Source: CADEED01 sp039930985
Lineage (GTDB): Bacteria; Pseudomonadota; Gammaproteobacteria; Steroidobacterales; Steroidobacteraceae
NCBI GenBank assembly: GCA_039930985.1
Contig: JBDTSV010000104.1
Location: forward strand, 1-11,520
Reading direction: 5' to 3'
Length of the DNA stretch: 11,520 nucleotides
Shown: positions 1 to 5,822 of the stretch, in pieces
Numbering within the stretch: position 1 is the stretch's first letter
Layout: every line of letters begins with the position of its first letter
Notes under the pieces: generated by a model
The model's input: only the letters and a program-made list of their open reading frames with translations
The model's database searches: none
What the model was told of the DNA's origin: nothing
Translations under genes and position numbers: made by a program

Positions 1-503
1 TCGAACGCGACTACGGAGTCGTGATGCCGCGGCGCATGCAGGTCGAGTTCAGCGCACTCGTGCAGCAGCATGTGGATGCGTCCGAAGGCGAGATGACATC
101 TCAGCAGCTCTGGGCGTTGTTCGATTCGACGTATCTCGCCGTGGATCTCGACATGGCTTATCACGGCCATCACCTCTTCGAAGAAGGTGACAAGCAGGGC
201 ATCGAAATCGAGATGACGGTCGCCGGCAGCCGCCGCAAGCTCCGCGGCATTGGCTCGGGGCCCGTCTCGGCAACGGTGAGTGCGCTCGCGCTGCCGATCC
301 GTATCGACAACTACGAAGAGCGCGCGCTGCGCGCCGGTGCCGATGCGTCGGCGCTCGCCATCGTCGAAGCTGCACGCGAGGGTGTGGCCGGCATTCGTTA
401 CGGCGCGGGCCGCCACGCGAACATTGCGACGGCGTCGGTGCTGGCGGTGTTGTCCGCGGCACGGAGACTCGGCGTGAACGCGAAGGATCTGCGCTCGGCG
501 TGA
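1..503 (+). CDS. leuA: 2-isopropylmalate synthase, C-terminal regulatory part (5' end outside window)
   Basis: This is the last ~166 residues of a long-form 2-isopropylmalate synthase, which condenses acetyl-CoA with 2-oxoisovalerate in the first committed step of leucine synthesis. The frame is already open at position 3 and reads ERDYGVVMPRRMQVEFSALV, matching the 'D-hG-hh-PRR-hQhEFS' segment that links the catalytic barrel to the LeuA dimer/allosteric domain in this family. The following ~120 residues have the expected features of that leucine-binding domain: GSGPVSA, then DNYEERALRAGADASA, then a RHANIATASVLAVLSAARR stretch close to the usual '..nI..ASl.Ai.SA.NR'. The stop (TGA) is at 501-503, only 7 bp from the stop of the convergent lgt gene. 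No terminator is visible between them. The internal ATG at 24 and GTG at 21 are not the true start. The family call is from motif memory, not alignment. Confidence 0.9.
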   Translation, partial: ERDYGVVMPRRMQVEFSALVQQHVDASEGEMTSQQLWALFDSTYLAVDLDMAYHGHHLFEEGDKQGIEIEMTVAGSRRKLRGIGSGPVSATVSALALPIRIDNYEERALRAGADASALAIVEAAREGVAGIRYGAGRHANIATASVLAVLSAARRLGVNAKDLRSA

Positions 504-510
504 TGGACTA

Positions 511-1347
511 TCAGGCCGTGGCGGTGCGCGGCCGCCATAGCTTCCACATCCCGAGGGTTCCGCCGACGATGCAGGCCACCGCGATAAGCTGAGCCTGGGT
601 GACCTCGTAGCCAAACAGGTTGTAGGTAGTGTTCACGCGGATGAATTCGATGAGCAGCCTTTCGGCGCCAGCGAGCGCGACGTACACCGCGAACAGCCAA
701 CCAGCTCGATGGCCATGCTTGCGCAGCCTCCAGAGCAACGCGAATGCGGCGAGCGCCATGACGACTTCGTACAAAGGCGTGGGATAGACGCCGGGCGGGG
801 AAATGATGACGCCGGCAATGTTGCCGTCGTAGGTTTGCGCCCAGGCCCAAGTCGGCAGCCACGAAGGCTTCGACGCCAGGTCCGCGGCGATGCCCCAATC
901 GCCGTCGCCGGCGATCTGGCAGCCAATCCTGCCCAGACCGTAACCGAGCATGAGCGCGGGTGCGCCCGCGTCGAGCAAGGTGGCGAGCGGCGCACGCTTG
1001 GAGCGGGCGTAGGCAAGGCCAGCCAGGATGCTGGCGATCAGTCCGCCGAAGATCGTGAACCCGCCGCGCGAGAACAGCATTGCCAGCGGGTGTTCCATGA
1101 ATTCGCGCGGATGCTCGAGGAGATGAAACACCCGAGCACCGATGATGCCGGCGATGAAGCCGATGAAGCCCACGTTGTCCATGAAACTCGGCGGCTGCCC
1201 GGGTATCAGGCGCTTTACTTCGCGATTTGCCACCTTGAGCGAGACGAAGAATGCGATGCCGACCATCAGGCCGAACATGGGCACGGGCAAAGGAATGTTT
1301 ACGCCGAACGCGCCGCGCAACACATCGCTGAGATAGGGATAGGCCAT
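511..1347 (-). CDS. lgt: Prolipoprotein diacylglyceryl transferase
   Basis: This 278-aa integral inner-membrane enzyme transfers diacylglycerol from phosphatidylglycerol to the lipobox cysteine of prelipoproteins, the first step of lipoprotein maturation. Visible family marks are GRIGCQIAGDG beginning at residue 139 (R140 matches the essential E. coli Arg143), YPTPLYE, and GAERLLIEFIR, which carries the second essential Arg/Glu pair. Several hydrophobic segments fit a seven-helix protein. Two positions differ from the E. coli type by my eye alignment: the 'HGG' histidine is replaced (FTIFGGLI) and the Asn of GRIGN is Cys. Variants of this kind occur in other Lgt subgroups, so I do not read this as inactivation. 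The gene is last in an apparent asd-hypothetical-lgt operon, 64 bp after its upstream neighbour. The ATG has no clear Shine-Dalgarno. The large lipoprotein at 8238-11345 would be a substrate. Confidence 0.92.
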   Translation of the reverse strand: MAYPYLSDVLRGAFGVNIPLPVPMFGLMVGIAFFVSLKVANREVKRLIPGQPPSFMDNVGFIGFIAGIIGARVFHLLEHPREFMEHPLAMLFSRGGFTIFGGLIASILAGLAYARSKRAPLATLLDAGAPALMLGYGLGRIGCQIAGDGDWGIAADLASKPSWLPTWAWAQTYDGNIAGVIISPPGVYPTPLYEVVMALAAFALLWRLRKHGHRAGWLFAVYVALAGAERLLIEFIRVNTTYNLFGYEVTQAQLIAVACIVGGTLGMWKLWRPRTATA

Positions 1348-1411
1348 TGGGCGCGCAGTATGCCCGGGAATTCACCGCCCGAGCGAAGGACGTTTCGCGC
1401 GTGGGGGAATC

Positions 1412-1843
1412 TTAAGCCGCGTGGTGGCGCGGAATCGGATCCAGATTCGGTTCGACGAAGTCCGCGCGCGCCTGATCCGAGAACAGCAGGTCCGCGGAGT
1501 AGTGCGTGAGCATGATCTTGGTGTCGAGCAGCAGAGGATTGCGCGCGATGAAGTCATCGCCGCAGCTCGCCTCGGGCGAGCGATGCATGAAGTGATCGAC
1601 CGCGAGAATCCAGGCGCGCGTCAGCGTGGCGTGATATTTCGCAACCGGAAGACCATGGCTGCAGAGAAAGCCGACCAGCGCAGCCCGCATGCGTTCGAGC
1701 GCCAGGCTCACATCGCTTTCGGCAAGAAAGACGTACGCCAGGCGTATGTGCGCGCGGTGCGAAAAATCCGCGGGCGCGAATGCGCCCGCTTCAAAGGCCG
1801 CACGAAATTCTCGATCGCTCGTCGACAAGTTGTGCTTCAGCAT
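1412..1843 (-). CDS. Conserved hypothetical protein, alpha-helical, His-rich motif (143 aa)
   Basis: I do not recognise a named family. The protein is soluble-looking, without signal peptide or membrane segments, and probably all-helical. Its N-terminal half has the pattern FSHRAHIRLAYVFL, followed by LERMRAALVGF and then YHATLTRAWILAVDHF. This arrangement (F-x-H-x-x-H-h-R, later a YH-x-T-h-T motif) recalls uncharacterised bacterial proteins; the three His could bind metal or a ligand, but that is inference. The start ATG at 1841-1843 is preceded by an AGGT-like Shine-Dalgarno about 9 nt away. It lies 45 bp after asd and 64 bp before lgt on the same strand with no terminator between, so it is probably co-transcribed with both. 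Gene reality is supported by good codon continuity, tight packing and the motif; function is unknown. Confidence 0.75.
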   Translation of the reverse strand: MLKHNLSTSDREFRAAFEAGAFAPADFSHRAHIRLAYVFLAESDVSLALERMRAALVGFLCSHGLPVAKYHATLTRAWILAVDHFMHRSPEASCGDDFIARNPLLLDTKIMLTHYSADLLFSDQARADFVEPNLDPIPRHHAA

Positions 1844-1888
1844 GACGGCTACCTGGCCTCGCTAACCAAACTCCCAACCCCGACAACC

Positions 1889-2929
1889 TCAGGCGATCAA
1901 CGCCTCCGCGATCTGCACCGCGTTCAGCGCCGCGCCCTTGCGCAGCTGATCGCCGGCGACAAACAGCGCCAGCGTGCGGCCGGTCGGATCGCTCACGTCG
2001 CGGCGTATCCGGCCGACGAGCACTTCATCTTTTCCGCTCGCGTCGTGCGGCATCGGAAAATAGTTGCGCTCCATGTCGTCGACCAATCGCACTCCCGGCG
2101 CGGTCGCAAGGATAGCGCGTGCTTCGGCAACCGTCAGCGGTTCTTCGGTTTCGATGTTCAACGCAATGCAATGCGCGCGTAACACGGGAACGCGTACACA
2201 GGTGGCGGTGATGCGCAGGTCTGGCTCGCCGAAGATCTTGCGCGTCTCCTGCATTACCTTGGTCTCTTCCTCGTTGTATCCGGTCTCAGGATCCACCTTC
2301 GTGTTGTGCGAGAACACGTTGAATGCATACGGATGCGGAAGAACTTTGGGCTGGAACGCGCGGCCTTCGAGATGCGCGCGCGTGGATTCGCTGAGCTCTT
2401 CCATGGCGGCGGCACCGGCACCCGAAGCCGCCTGGTAGGTGGACAAGGTAATGCGCTTGATGCGGCGCTTCTGATGTAGCGGCCACAGAGGAGTGGCGGC
2501 AACGATGGCCACGCAGTTCGGATTCGCGATGATGCCGCTGTGCCTGAGCATCGCGCCGGCGTTGATCTCGGGAACGACCAGCGGCACGTCGGTGTTCATA
2601 CGGAAGAACGAGGAATTGTCGACAACGACCGCGCCCGCCTTCACCGCGGCGGGCGCGAAGCGCTTCGACTGCGCACCGCCGGCGGAGAACAGCGCGATGT
2701 CGACGCCTTCGAGACTTTTGTCCGTGAGCTCCTGCACCTGCAGATCGGCGCCGCGGAATTTCATCGACTTGCCCACGGAACGCGCGGAGGCCAGCAGCCG
2801 TAGTTCCACCAGCGGGAACTTGCGTTGCTCGAGGCACTGCATGAGCTCCACGCCCACGGCACCGGTCGCGCCGGCGATGGCGACAACGGGGTTTCTGCGG
2901 CTACGGACGGTCTGATCGTTCGATGACAT
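1889..2929 (-). CDS. asd: Aspartate-semialdehyde dehydrogenase
   Basis: This 346-aa cytosolic enzyme reduces aspartyl phosphate to aspartate semialdehyde with NADPH, the branch point toward lysine/diaminopimelate, threonine, methionine and isoleucine. Domains in order: a Rossmann NADP-binding N-terminus with GATGAVG (residues 20-26), SAGGAQSK, then VDNSSFFRMN. The catalytic Cys is C139 in ANPNCVAI. The substrate-side TYQAASGAG motif follows (Q166), then the acid/base His H253 in RVPVLRAHC. Length is normal for the family. ATG 2929-2927 is preceded by GGAG 11 nt away, directly after the T-rich end of a hairpin (2952-2983). It is the first gene of a probable asd-hypothetical-lgt transcript. The upstream region (3005-3111) looks like an attenuation control region; see the leader peptide and hairpin entries. 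Confidence 0.95.
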   Translation of the reverse strand: MSSNDQTVRSRRNPVVAIAGATGAVGVELMQCLEQRKFPLVELRLLASARSVGKSMKFRGADLQVQELTDKSLEGVDIALFSAGGAQSKRFAPAAVKAGAVVVDNSSFFRMNTDVPLVVPEINAGAMLRHSGIIANPNCVAIVAATPLWPLHQKRRIKRITLSTYQAASGAGAAAMEELSESTRAHLEGRAFQPKVLPHPYAFNVFSHNTKVDPETGYNEEETKVMQETRKIFGEPDLRITATCVRVPVLRAHCIALNIETEEPLTVAEARAILATAPGVRLVDDMERNYFPMPHDASGKDEVLVGRIRRDVSDPTGRTLALFVAGDQLRKGAALNAVQIAEALIA

Positions 2930-2949
2930 TGTTATCTACGCTCCAAATG

Positions 2950-2983
2950 AAAAGGCCCCGCGAAGTTTCCTGCGCGGGGCCTT
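2950..2983 (-). terminator. Rho-independent terminator / putative attenuator hairpin before asd
   Basis: There is a perfect 11-bp GC-rich stem (arms 2952-2962 and 2973-2983, AAGGCCCCGCG / CGCGGGGCCTT) with a 10-nt loop. Read on the minus strand the 3' arm runs into TTTTCATTT, an imperfect U-tract. It ends only 6 nt before the GGAG ribosome binding site of asd, so it can stop transcription before the gene. It lies 21 nt after the stop of the small frame at 3005-3073. The neighbouring DUF2909 gene already has a strong hairpin at 3116-3170, so this stem is not needed to end that transcript. That favours an attenuator role. Its 5' arm can instead pair with 3019-3029 (8 bp, one mismatch, 2 bp). 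Confidence 0.75.
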
Positions 2984-3004
2984 GGGTGTTCCTGTTCGCG
3001 AAAG

Positions 3005-3073
3005 CTACGCGCAAGAATCCGAGGCCCCGGTGGGCTTGGTCTTGATCGTCGTTTTGAGTGCCTGGCGATTCAT
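3005..3073 (-). CDS. Putative asd leader peptide (22 aa, Lys/Thr/Ile-rich)
   Basis: A short frame runs from ATG (3073-3071) to TAG (3007-3005). Residues 1-6 are MNRQAL, residues 7-15 are KTTIKTKPT and the end is GASDSCA. Eight of the nine residues 7-15 are Lys, Thr or Ile, all downstream products of Asd. The frame lies between a plausible promoter and the hairpin that precedes asd, as in amino-acid leader peptides such as ThrL. The codons for residues 16-18 overlap the sequence (3019-3029) that can form an antiterminator with the 5' arm of the hairpin. There is no Shine-Dalgarno; the predicted transcript start is about 3 nt upstream of the ATG, so translation may be leaderless. It is too short to prove coding by composition alone, and a chance frame remains possible. 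Confidence 0.55.
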   Translation of the reverse strand: MNRQALKTTIKTKPTGASDSCA

Positions 3074-3082
3074 CGGGGGCGA

Positions 3083-3111
3083 AACATAGCGGAGAGGCAG
3101 GCCGGCGTAAA
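3083..3111 (-). promoter_or_regulatory. Putative sigma-70 promoter for the asd leader
   Basis: On the minus strand, TTTACG (3111-3106; 4/6 to TTGACA) and TATGTT (3088-3083; 4/6 to TATAAT) are separated by exactly 17 bp. The predicted start near 3076 places the leader ATG (3073) almost at the 5' end. Each box is only a moderate match in a GC-rich background, so this is a positional prediction. Its placement just downstream of the 3116-3170 palindrome and just upstream of the leader frame is consistent with a dedicated asd promoter. Confidence 0.4.
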
Positions 3112-3115
3112 GCCA

Positions 3116-3170
3116 GAAAAAGGGGACAGATCTATTTTTTGCAGCAAAAAATAGATCTGTCCCCTTTTTC
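3116..3170. repeat. Perfect 55-bp palindrome, REP-like / bidirectional terminator
   Basis: The two 27-nt arms (3116-3142 and 3144-3170) are perfectly complementary around a single central A. The arms contain AAAAAGGGGACAGATCTATT and its complement, and the outer ends are A5/T5, so the structure can terminate transcription in both directions. It sits 10 bp beyond the stop of the DUF2909 gene and would end that transcript. From memory, GGGGACAGATCTATTT-type palindromes are dispersed repeats in proteobacteria and often accompany RAYT (REP-associated tyrosine transposase) genes; none is present in this window. A smaller palindrome sharing the TGTCCCC core is at 8214-8234. Confidence 0.85.
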
Positions 3171-3179
3171 CGCCCATTT

Positions 3180-3398
3180 CTACCTACTAGTGGGCAGGCC
3201 GTGCGGGGTGATGAGGCCGTTGTACCAGGCCAGCATTAACAGAATGAAGAGCAGCACCGACAGGCCGACGCGGATGGTCAGCGCACGCGCCATTTTCTTC
3301 GAGTCGCCCGTGCCGCGAGAGAGGTGAAACAGCGCACTTCCGAGGCTGAACACGATCGCGAACAGCGTGACAATGATGAGAATCTTGATCACGTCCAT
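3180..3398 (-). CDS. DUF2909 'twin transmembrane' small membrane protein
   Basis: This 72-aa protein consists of two hydrophobic helices (about residues 3-25 and 43-62) joined by a polar, basic loop (SRGTGDSKKMARALTIR). It matches the DUF2909 'twin transmembrane protein' family, which in gammaproteobacteria is typically encoded next to and divergent from SURF1 within the aa3 cytochrome oxidase region. Its molecular role is unknown; the genomic association suggests a part in oxidase assembly. The start ATG (3398-3396) lies about 4 nt below the predicted transcript start from a TATAAA element (3415-3410), with no Shine-Dalgarno visible, so it may be nearly leaderless. The stop is followed by the 3116-3170 palindrome, a good terminator. 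Here it separates the cox-assembly genes from asd; no oxidase subunit genes are in view. Confidence 0.85.
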   Translation of the reverse strand: MDVIKILIIVTLFAIVFSLGSALFHLSRGTGDSKKMARALTIRVGLSVLLFILLMLAWYNGLITPHGLPTSR

Positions 3399-3409
3399 AG
3401 AGGGCGCAC

Positions 3410-3417
3410 TTTATACT
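3410..3417. promoter_or_regulatory. Shared -10 region of divergent DUF2909 and SURF1 promoters
   Basis: In the 29-bp gap between the divergent genes, TTTATACT reads as TATACT (3412-3417) on the plus strand and TATAAA (3415-3410) on the minus strand, both close to TATAAT. Start sites 6-8 nt downstream would fall within about 4 nt of each ATG (3428 plus; 3398 minus). Neither gene has a Shine-Dalgarno in the gap, which fits near-leaderless mRNAs. No good -35 was found at 17 bp on either side, so this is moderate evidence only. Confidence 0.4.
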
Positions 3418-3427
3418 CCCGGCCCCC

Positions 3428-4153
3428 ATGCCGACCCGATTTTCCGCATTCGGAAGGGTCTTCAAGCCGTCCTGGCTCATGACCCTGCTCACCATCCTTC
3501 TGCTGGCAGCCTTTATCGGGCTTGGTCGCTGGCAGTGGCATCGCGGCGAAGCCAAACAAGCGGTGTGGGCGGAGTACGAACGCAATGCCCCGGCGAAAGA
3601 GCTGGGGAACCGCAGCCTCGACAGCGTCGATCGCTTCGCGCGCCTCGAGTTGAGCGGCGTGTTCGAACCCGAACATCAATTCCTGCTCGACAACATGTCG
3701 CACGCCGGCCAACCCGGCTACCAGGTGTTGACGCCGTTTCGTCTGACCGATGGACGGCGCGTGCTCGTGAACCGCGGCTGGGTTCCGTTCACCGGCTATC
3801 GCGATCGTCTGCCGGATGTGTCGCTGAAAGAATCGCCGCCCCGGATCACCGGGCGCATCGACGAACTGCCGAGCCCCGGTCTCGCGAGCGGTCGCGCCCC
3901 GCCGGACAACGACGCGCACTGGCCGAAACTCACCAGCTTCCCGACGCACGACGAGCTCGCGGCTGCATTCAGCACACAACTGCAGCACCGGGTATTGCTG
4001 TTAGACGCCGAAGCACCCGGCGGATACGTGCGCGAATGGACGCCTCCGGGCATGCCGCCCGACCGACACTTCTCTTATGCGATCCAGTGGTGGGGTTTTG
4101 CCGCCGTGCTGCTCGTGCTCTACTTCGGCCTCAATTTTCGCAAGGTGTCCTGA
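3428..4153 (+). CDS. SURF1 family cytochrome oxidase assembly protein
   Basis: This 241-aa inner-membrane protein belongs to the SURF1/Shy1 family, which helps heme A insertion into subunit I of aa3-type cytochrome c oxidase. The topology is the family's: an N-terminal helix (about residues 17-35) ending in GLGRWQWHR, a large periplasmic domain, and a C-terminal helix (about residues 217-236). Diagnostic segments are HAGQPGYQVLTPFRLTDGRRVLVNRGWVPF and the C-terminal HFSYAIQWWGFA. ATG 3428 was chosen because it gives the usual short basic lead before helix 1 and follows a TATACT element; no Shine-Dalgarno is visible. It is the first gene of a plus-strand operon; its TGA overlaps the ATG of the next gene by one base, indicating translational coupling. 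Confidence 0.93.
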   Translation: MPTRFSAFGRVFKPSWLMTLLTILLLAAFIGLGRWQWHRGEAKQAVWAEYERNAPAKELGNRSLDSVDRFARLELSGVFEPEHQFLLDNMSHAGQPGYQVLTPFRLTDGRRVLVNRGWVPFTGYRDRLPDVSLKESPPRITGRIDELPSPGLASGRAPPDNDAHWPKLTSFPTHDELAAAFSTQLQHRVLLLDAEAPGGYVREWTPPGMPPDRHFSYAIQWWGFAAVLLVLYFGLNFRKVS

Positions 4154-4737
4154 TGCAAGATCCTCGCGCCCGCGGGCGGCGCACACTGCTCATCGTCGCG
4201 GCGATGTTCTTTCTGCCGGTGGCGGTGGCGTTCACTCTTTACTACGGCAAGTTGTGGCGCCCGGCGAATTCCGTGAGCATGGGCCAGCTCATCGACCCCG
4301 CGCGGCCGCTCACGGTGGCGGGGCTTCGGCACGCGGACGGCAAACCCGCCGGTGCCGATGTTTTCGCCGGCAAGTGGACACTCCTCTATATAGGCGACGG
4401 GCGCTGCGATGAAGCCTGCCGCACGGCCCTGGTCTTCGCGCGCCAGAGCCGCCTGGCCCTCAACAACGAAATGACGCGCGTTCAGCGCGTGTTCCTCGCC
4501 ACCGGCAACTGCTGCGCGAATGACTATTTCGCGGCCGAACATCCAGGCCTGATTGCGTTCGACGCCTCGTCGCCCGAAGCCGCGGCGCTGCTGGCGCAGT
4601 TTCCGGAGCAGCGTGAGAGCACGCTGTTCATCATCGATCCGCTCGGCAATCTGATGATGCGCCACGACGCCAGCCACACCACCAAAGACCTGCTGAGCGA
4701 TCTCAAGAAGCTGCTCAAGCTGTCGCACATCGGTTGA
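4153..4737 (+). CDS. SCO/thioredoxin-like membrane protein of the cytochrome oxidase cluster
   Basis: This 194-aa protein has one N-terminal membrane anchor (about residues 11-31) and a periplasmic thioredoxin-like fold. It carries a CxxxC pair, C85-D-E-A-C89, placed after a KWTLLYIGDG strand as in SCO proteins, and ends with LFIIDPLGNLMMRHD followed by helix residues DLLSDLKKLLK. SCO proteins deliver copper to the CuA site of cytochrome oxidase or reduce its cysteines. The conserved SCO copper-ligand His (in 'VDHS..hhLhDP') appears absent: the matching stretch reads EQRESTLFIIDP by eye alignment. A thiol-reductase rather than copper-carrier role is therefore possible. There is an extra CC pair in TGNCCAND. 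The start overlaps the SURF1 stop (ATGA), fixing ATG 4153 despite the frame being open further upstream. Confidence 0.82.
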   Translation: MQDPRARGRRTLLIVAAMFFLPVAVAFTLYYGKLWRPANSVSMGQLIDPARPLTVAGLRHADGKPAGADVFAGKWTLLYIGDGRCDEACRTALVFARQSRLALNNEMTRVQRVFLATGNCCANDYFAAEHPGLIAFDASSPEAAALLAQFPEQRESTLFIIDPLGNLMMRHDASHTTKDLLSDLKKLLKLSHIG

Positions 4738-4765
4738 GGCGCCAACAAGATGCGCGCCAGACAAA

Positions 4766-5782
4766 ATGCGTGAAGTAGTGTGGATCCGGCGTCTCGCCCT
4801 CATCGCCGCACTGCTGTGCTTCGGCGTGGTGGTGCTTGGCGGTTACACGCGCCTGTCCAACTCCGGGCTCGGCTGCCCCGACTGGCCGGGCTGCTTCGGG
4901 CACATCGCGCCCACCGGAAGCGCGGAGCATTACGCCAGCGACGCCGACGTGCGCAAGGCGTGGGTGGAGATGATCCATCGCTACTTCGCCAGTACGCTCG
5001 GACTCATCATCGTCGTGATCGCCGCGCTGTCGATCCGCGCGCGGCGCGAGCCCGGGGTGCGCGTGGTGTTCTCGCTGGTGCTGCTGGTGTTGATCGTACT
5101 GCAGGGCATGCTGGGCATGCTCACCGTCACCTGGCTGCTGAAGCCGCTGATCGTCACCGGCCACCTGGTTGGCGGGCTAACTACCTTCGCGTTGCTGCTG
5201 TGGTTGTGGCTGTCGCTGCGCGCCGAATCGCGCCCGGTCGACGGTTACTCGGTGCTCGCCGGCAACACGCTGGTGGAATCGGGGCGGAATGCACGGCTGT
5301 GGGCCGGGCTGGCACTGGGCGCGCTGTTCCTGCAGGTGGGGCTGGGAGGCTGGACGAGCAGCAACTACGCCGCGCTGGCGTGTCCGGACTTGCCACGTTG
5401 CCAGAACCAGTGGGTGCCGGAAGCGGACTACAAAGATGCCTTCGTGCTGTGGCGTGGGCTCGGCATCAACTACGCCGGCGGAGTTCTGGATCACCCGGCG
5501 CGGGTTGCCATTCATTTCTCGCATCGAGTCGGCGCGGTCGTGGCCGGCACTGCACTGCTGCTCGCCGTGCTTTTCGCGATTCGCGGGCTCGGCGCGGGGC
5601 CGCGATGGGCGGCGCTGGCGGTGCTTGCCGCGCTCGCGACGCAGATTTCCATAGGGGTTTTCATGGTGTTGCGTGCCTTCCCGCTCGAGCTCGCGGCCGC
5701 CCATAACGCCGGCGCCGCATTGCTCGTCGCGGCCACGGTGCTGCTCAACCGAAAGCTCCGGCCGGTCAGGGATTTTCGGTAA
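4766..5782 (+). CDS. ctaA: Heme A synthase (COX15/CtaA)
   Basis: This 338-aa polytopic membrane protein oxidises the C8 methyl of heme O to the formyl group of heme A for aa3-type oxidases. Motifs in order: GGYTRLSNSGLGCPDWPGC, with a C-x5-C pair; EMIHRYFAS (H71); QGMLGMLTV; TGHLVGGL (H133); a second C-x5-C in ACPDLPRC; HFSHRVGA (H250/H253); and AAHNAGA (H313). The four spaced histidines match the heme ligands of the two four-helix halves of the COX15/CtaA family. Length is typical. ATG 4766 starts 28 nt after the SCO-like gene with no evident Shine-Dalgarno. It lies directly before cyoE, so both steps of heme A synthesis are encoded together. Confidence 0.95.
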   Translation: MREVVWIRRLALIAALLCFGVVVLGGYTRLSNSGLGCPDWPGCFGHIAPTGSAEHYASDADVRKAWVEMIHRYFASTLGLIIVVIAALSIRARREPGVRVVFSLVLLVLIVLQGMLGMLTVTWLLKPLIVTGHLVGGLTTFALLLWLWLSLRAESRPVDGYSVLAGNTLVESGRNARLWAGLALGALFLQVGLGGWTSSNYAALACPDLPRCQNQWVPEADYKDAFVLWRGLGINYAGGVLDHPARVAIHFSHRVGAVVAGTALLLAVLFAIRGLGAGPRWAALAVLAALATQISIGVFMVLRAFPLELAAAHNAGAALLVAATVLLNRKLRPVRDFR

Positions 5783-5822
5783 ACAATTTCGGCTAAACTC
5801 CGCGCCCCTACGGATAAGCGCC

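Noticed and set aside
398..1375. A 325-codon minus-strand frame overlapping lgt in another frame
   Set aside because: The product is Arg/His/Ala-rich without motifs and the same DNA encodes a clear Lgt with all key residues. It also overlaps leuA.
709..2182. Two long plus-strand frames (709-1509 and 1421-2182) opposite lgt, the 143-aa gene and asd
   Set aside because: Neither has a recognisable motif or sensible ribosome binding site, and both lie over well-supported minus-strand genes.
3367..4152. Upstream in-frame extension of the SCO-like gene to 3367, giving a 456-aa product
   Set aside because: The extra N-terminus is a frame-shadow of SURF1, Arg/Pro-rich and without family resemblance. 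ATG 4153 overlapping the SURF1 stop gives a normal membrane-anchored SCO-like protein.
4780..5706. A 308-codon plus-strand frame inside ctaA
   Set aside because: Its composition (Arg/Ala/Gly/His) is that of a shifted high-GC frame; CtaA motifs are continuous in the other frame.
5673..5822. Upstream extension of cyoE to 5673
   Set aside because: It would overlap the end of ctaA by 110 bp and add a Ser/Arg/Pro-rich segment absent from CyoE proteins. TTG 5823 gives the standard length.
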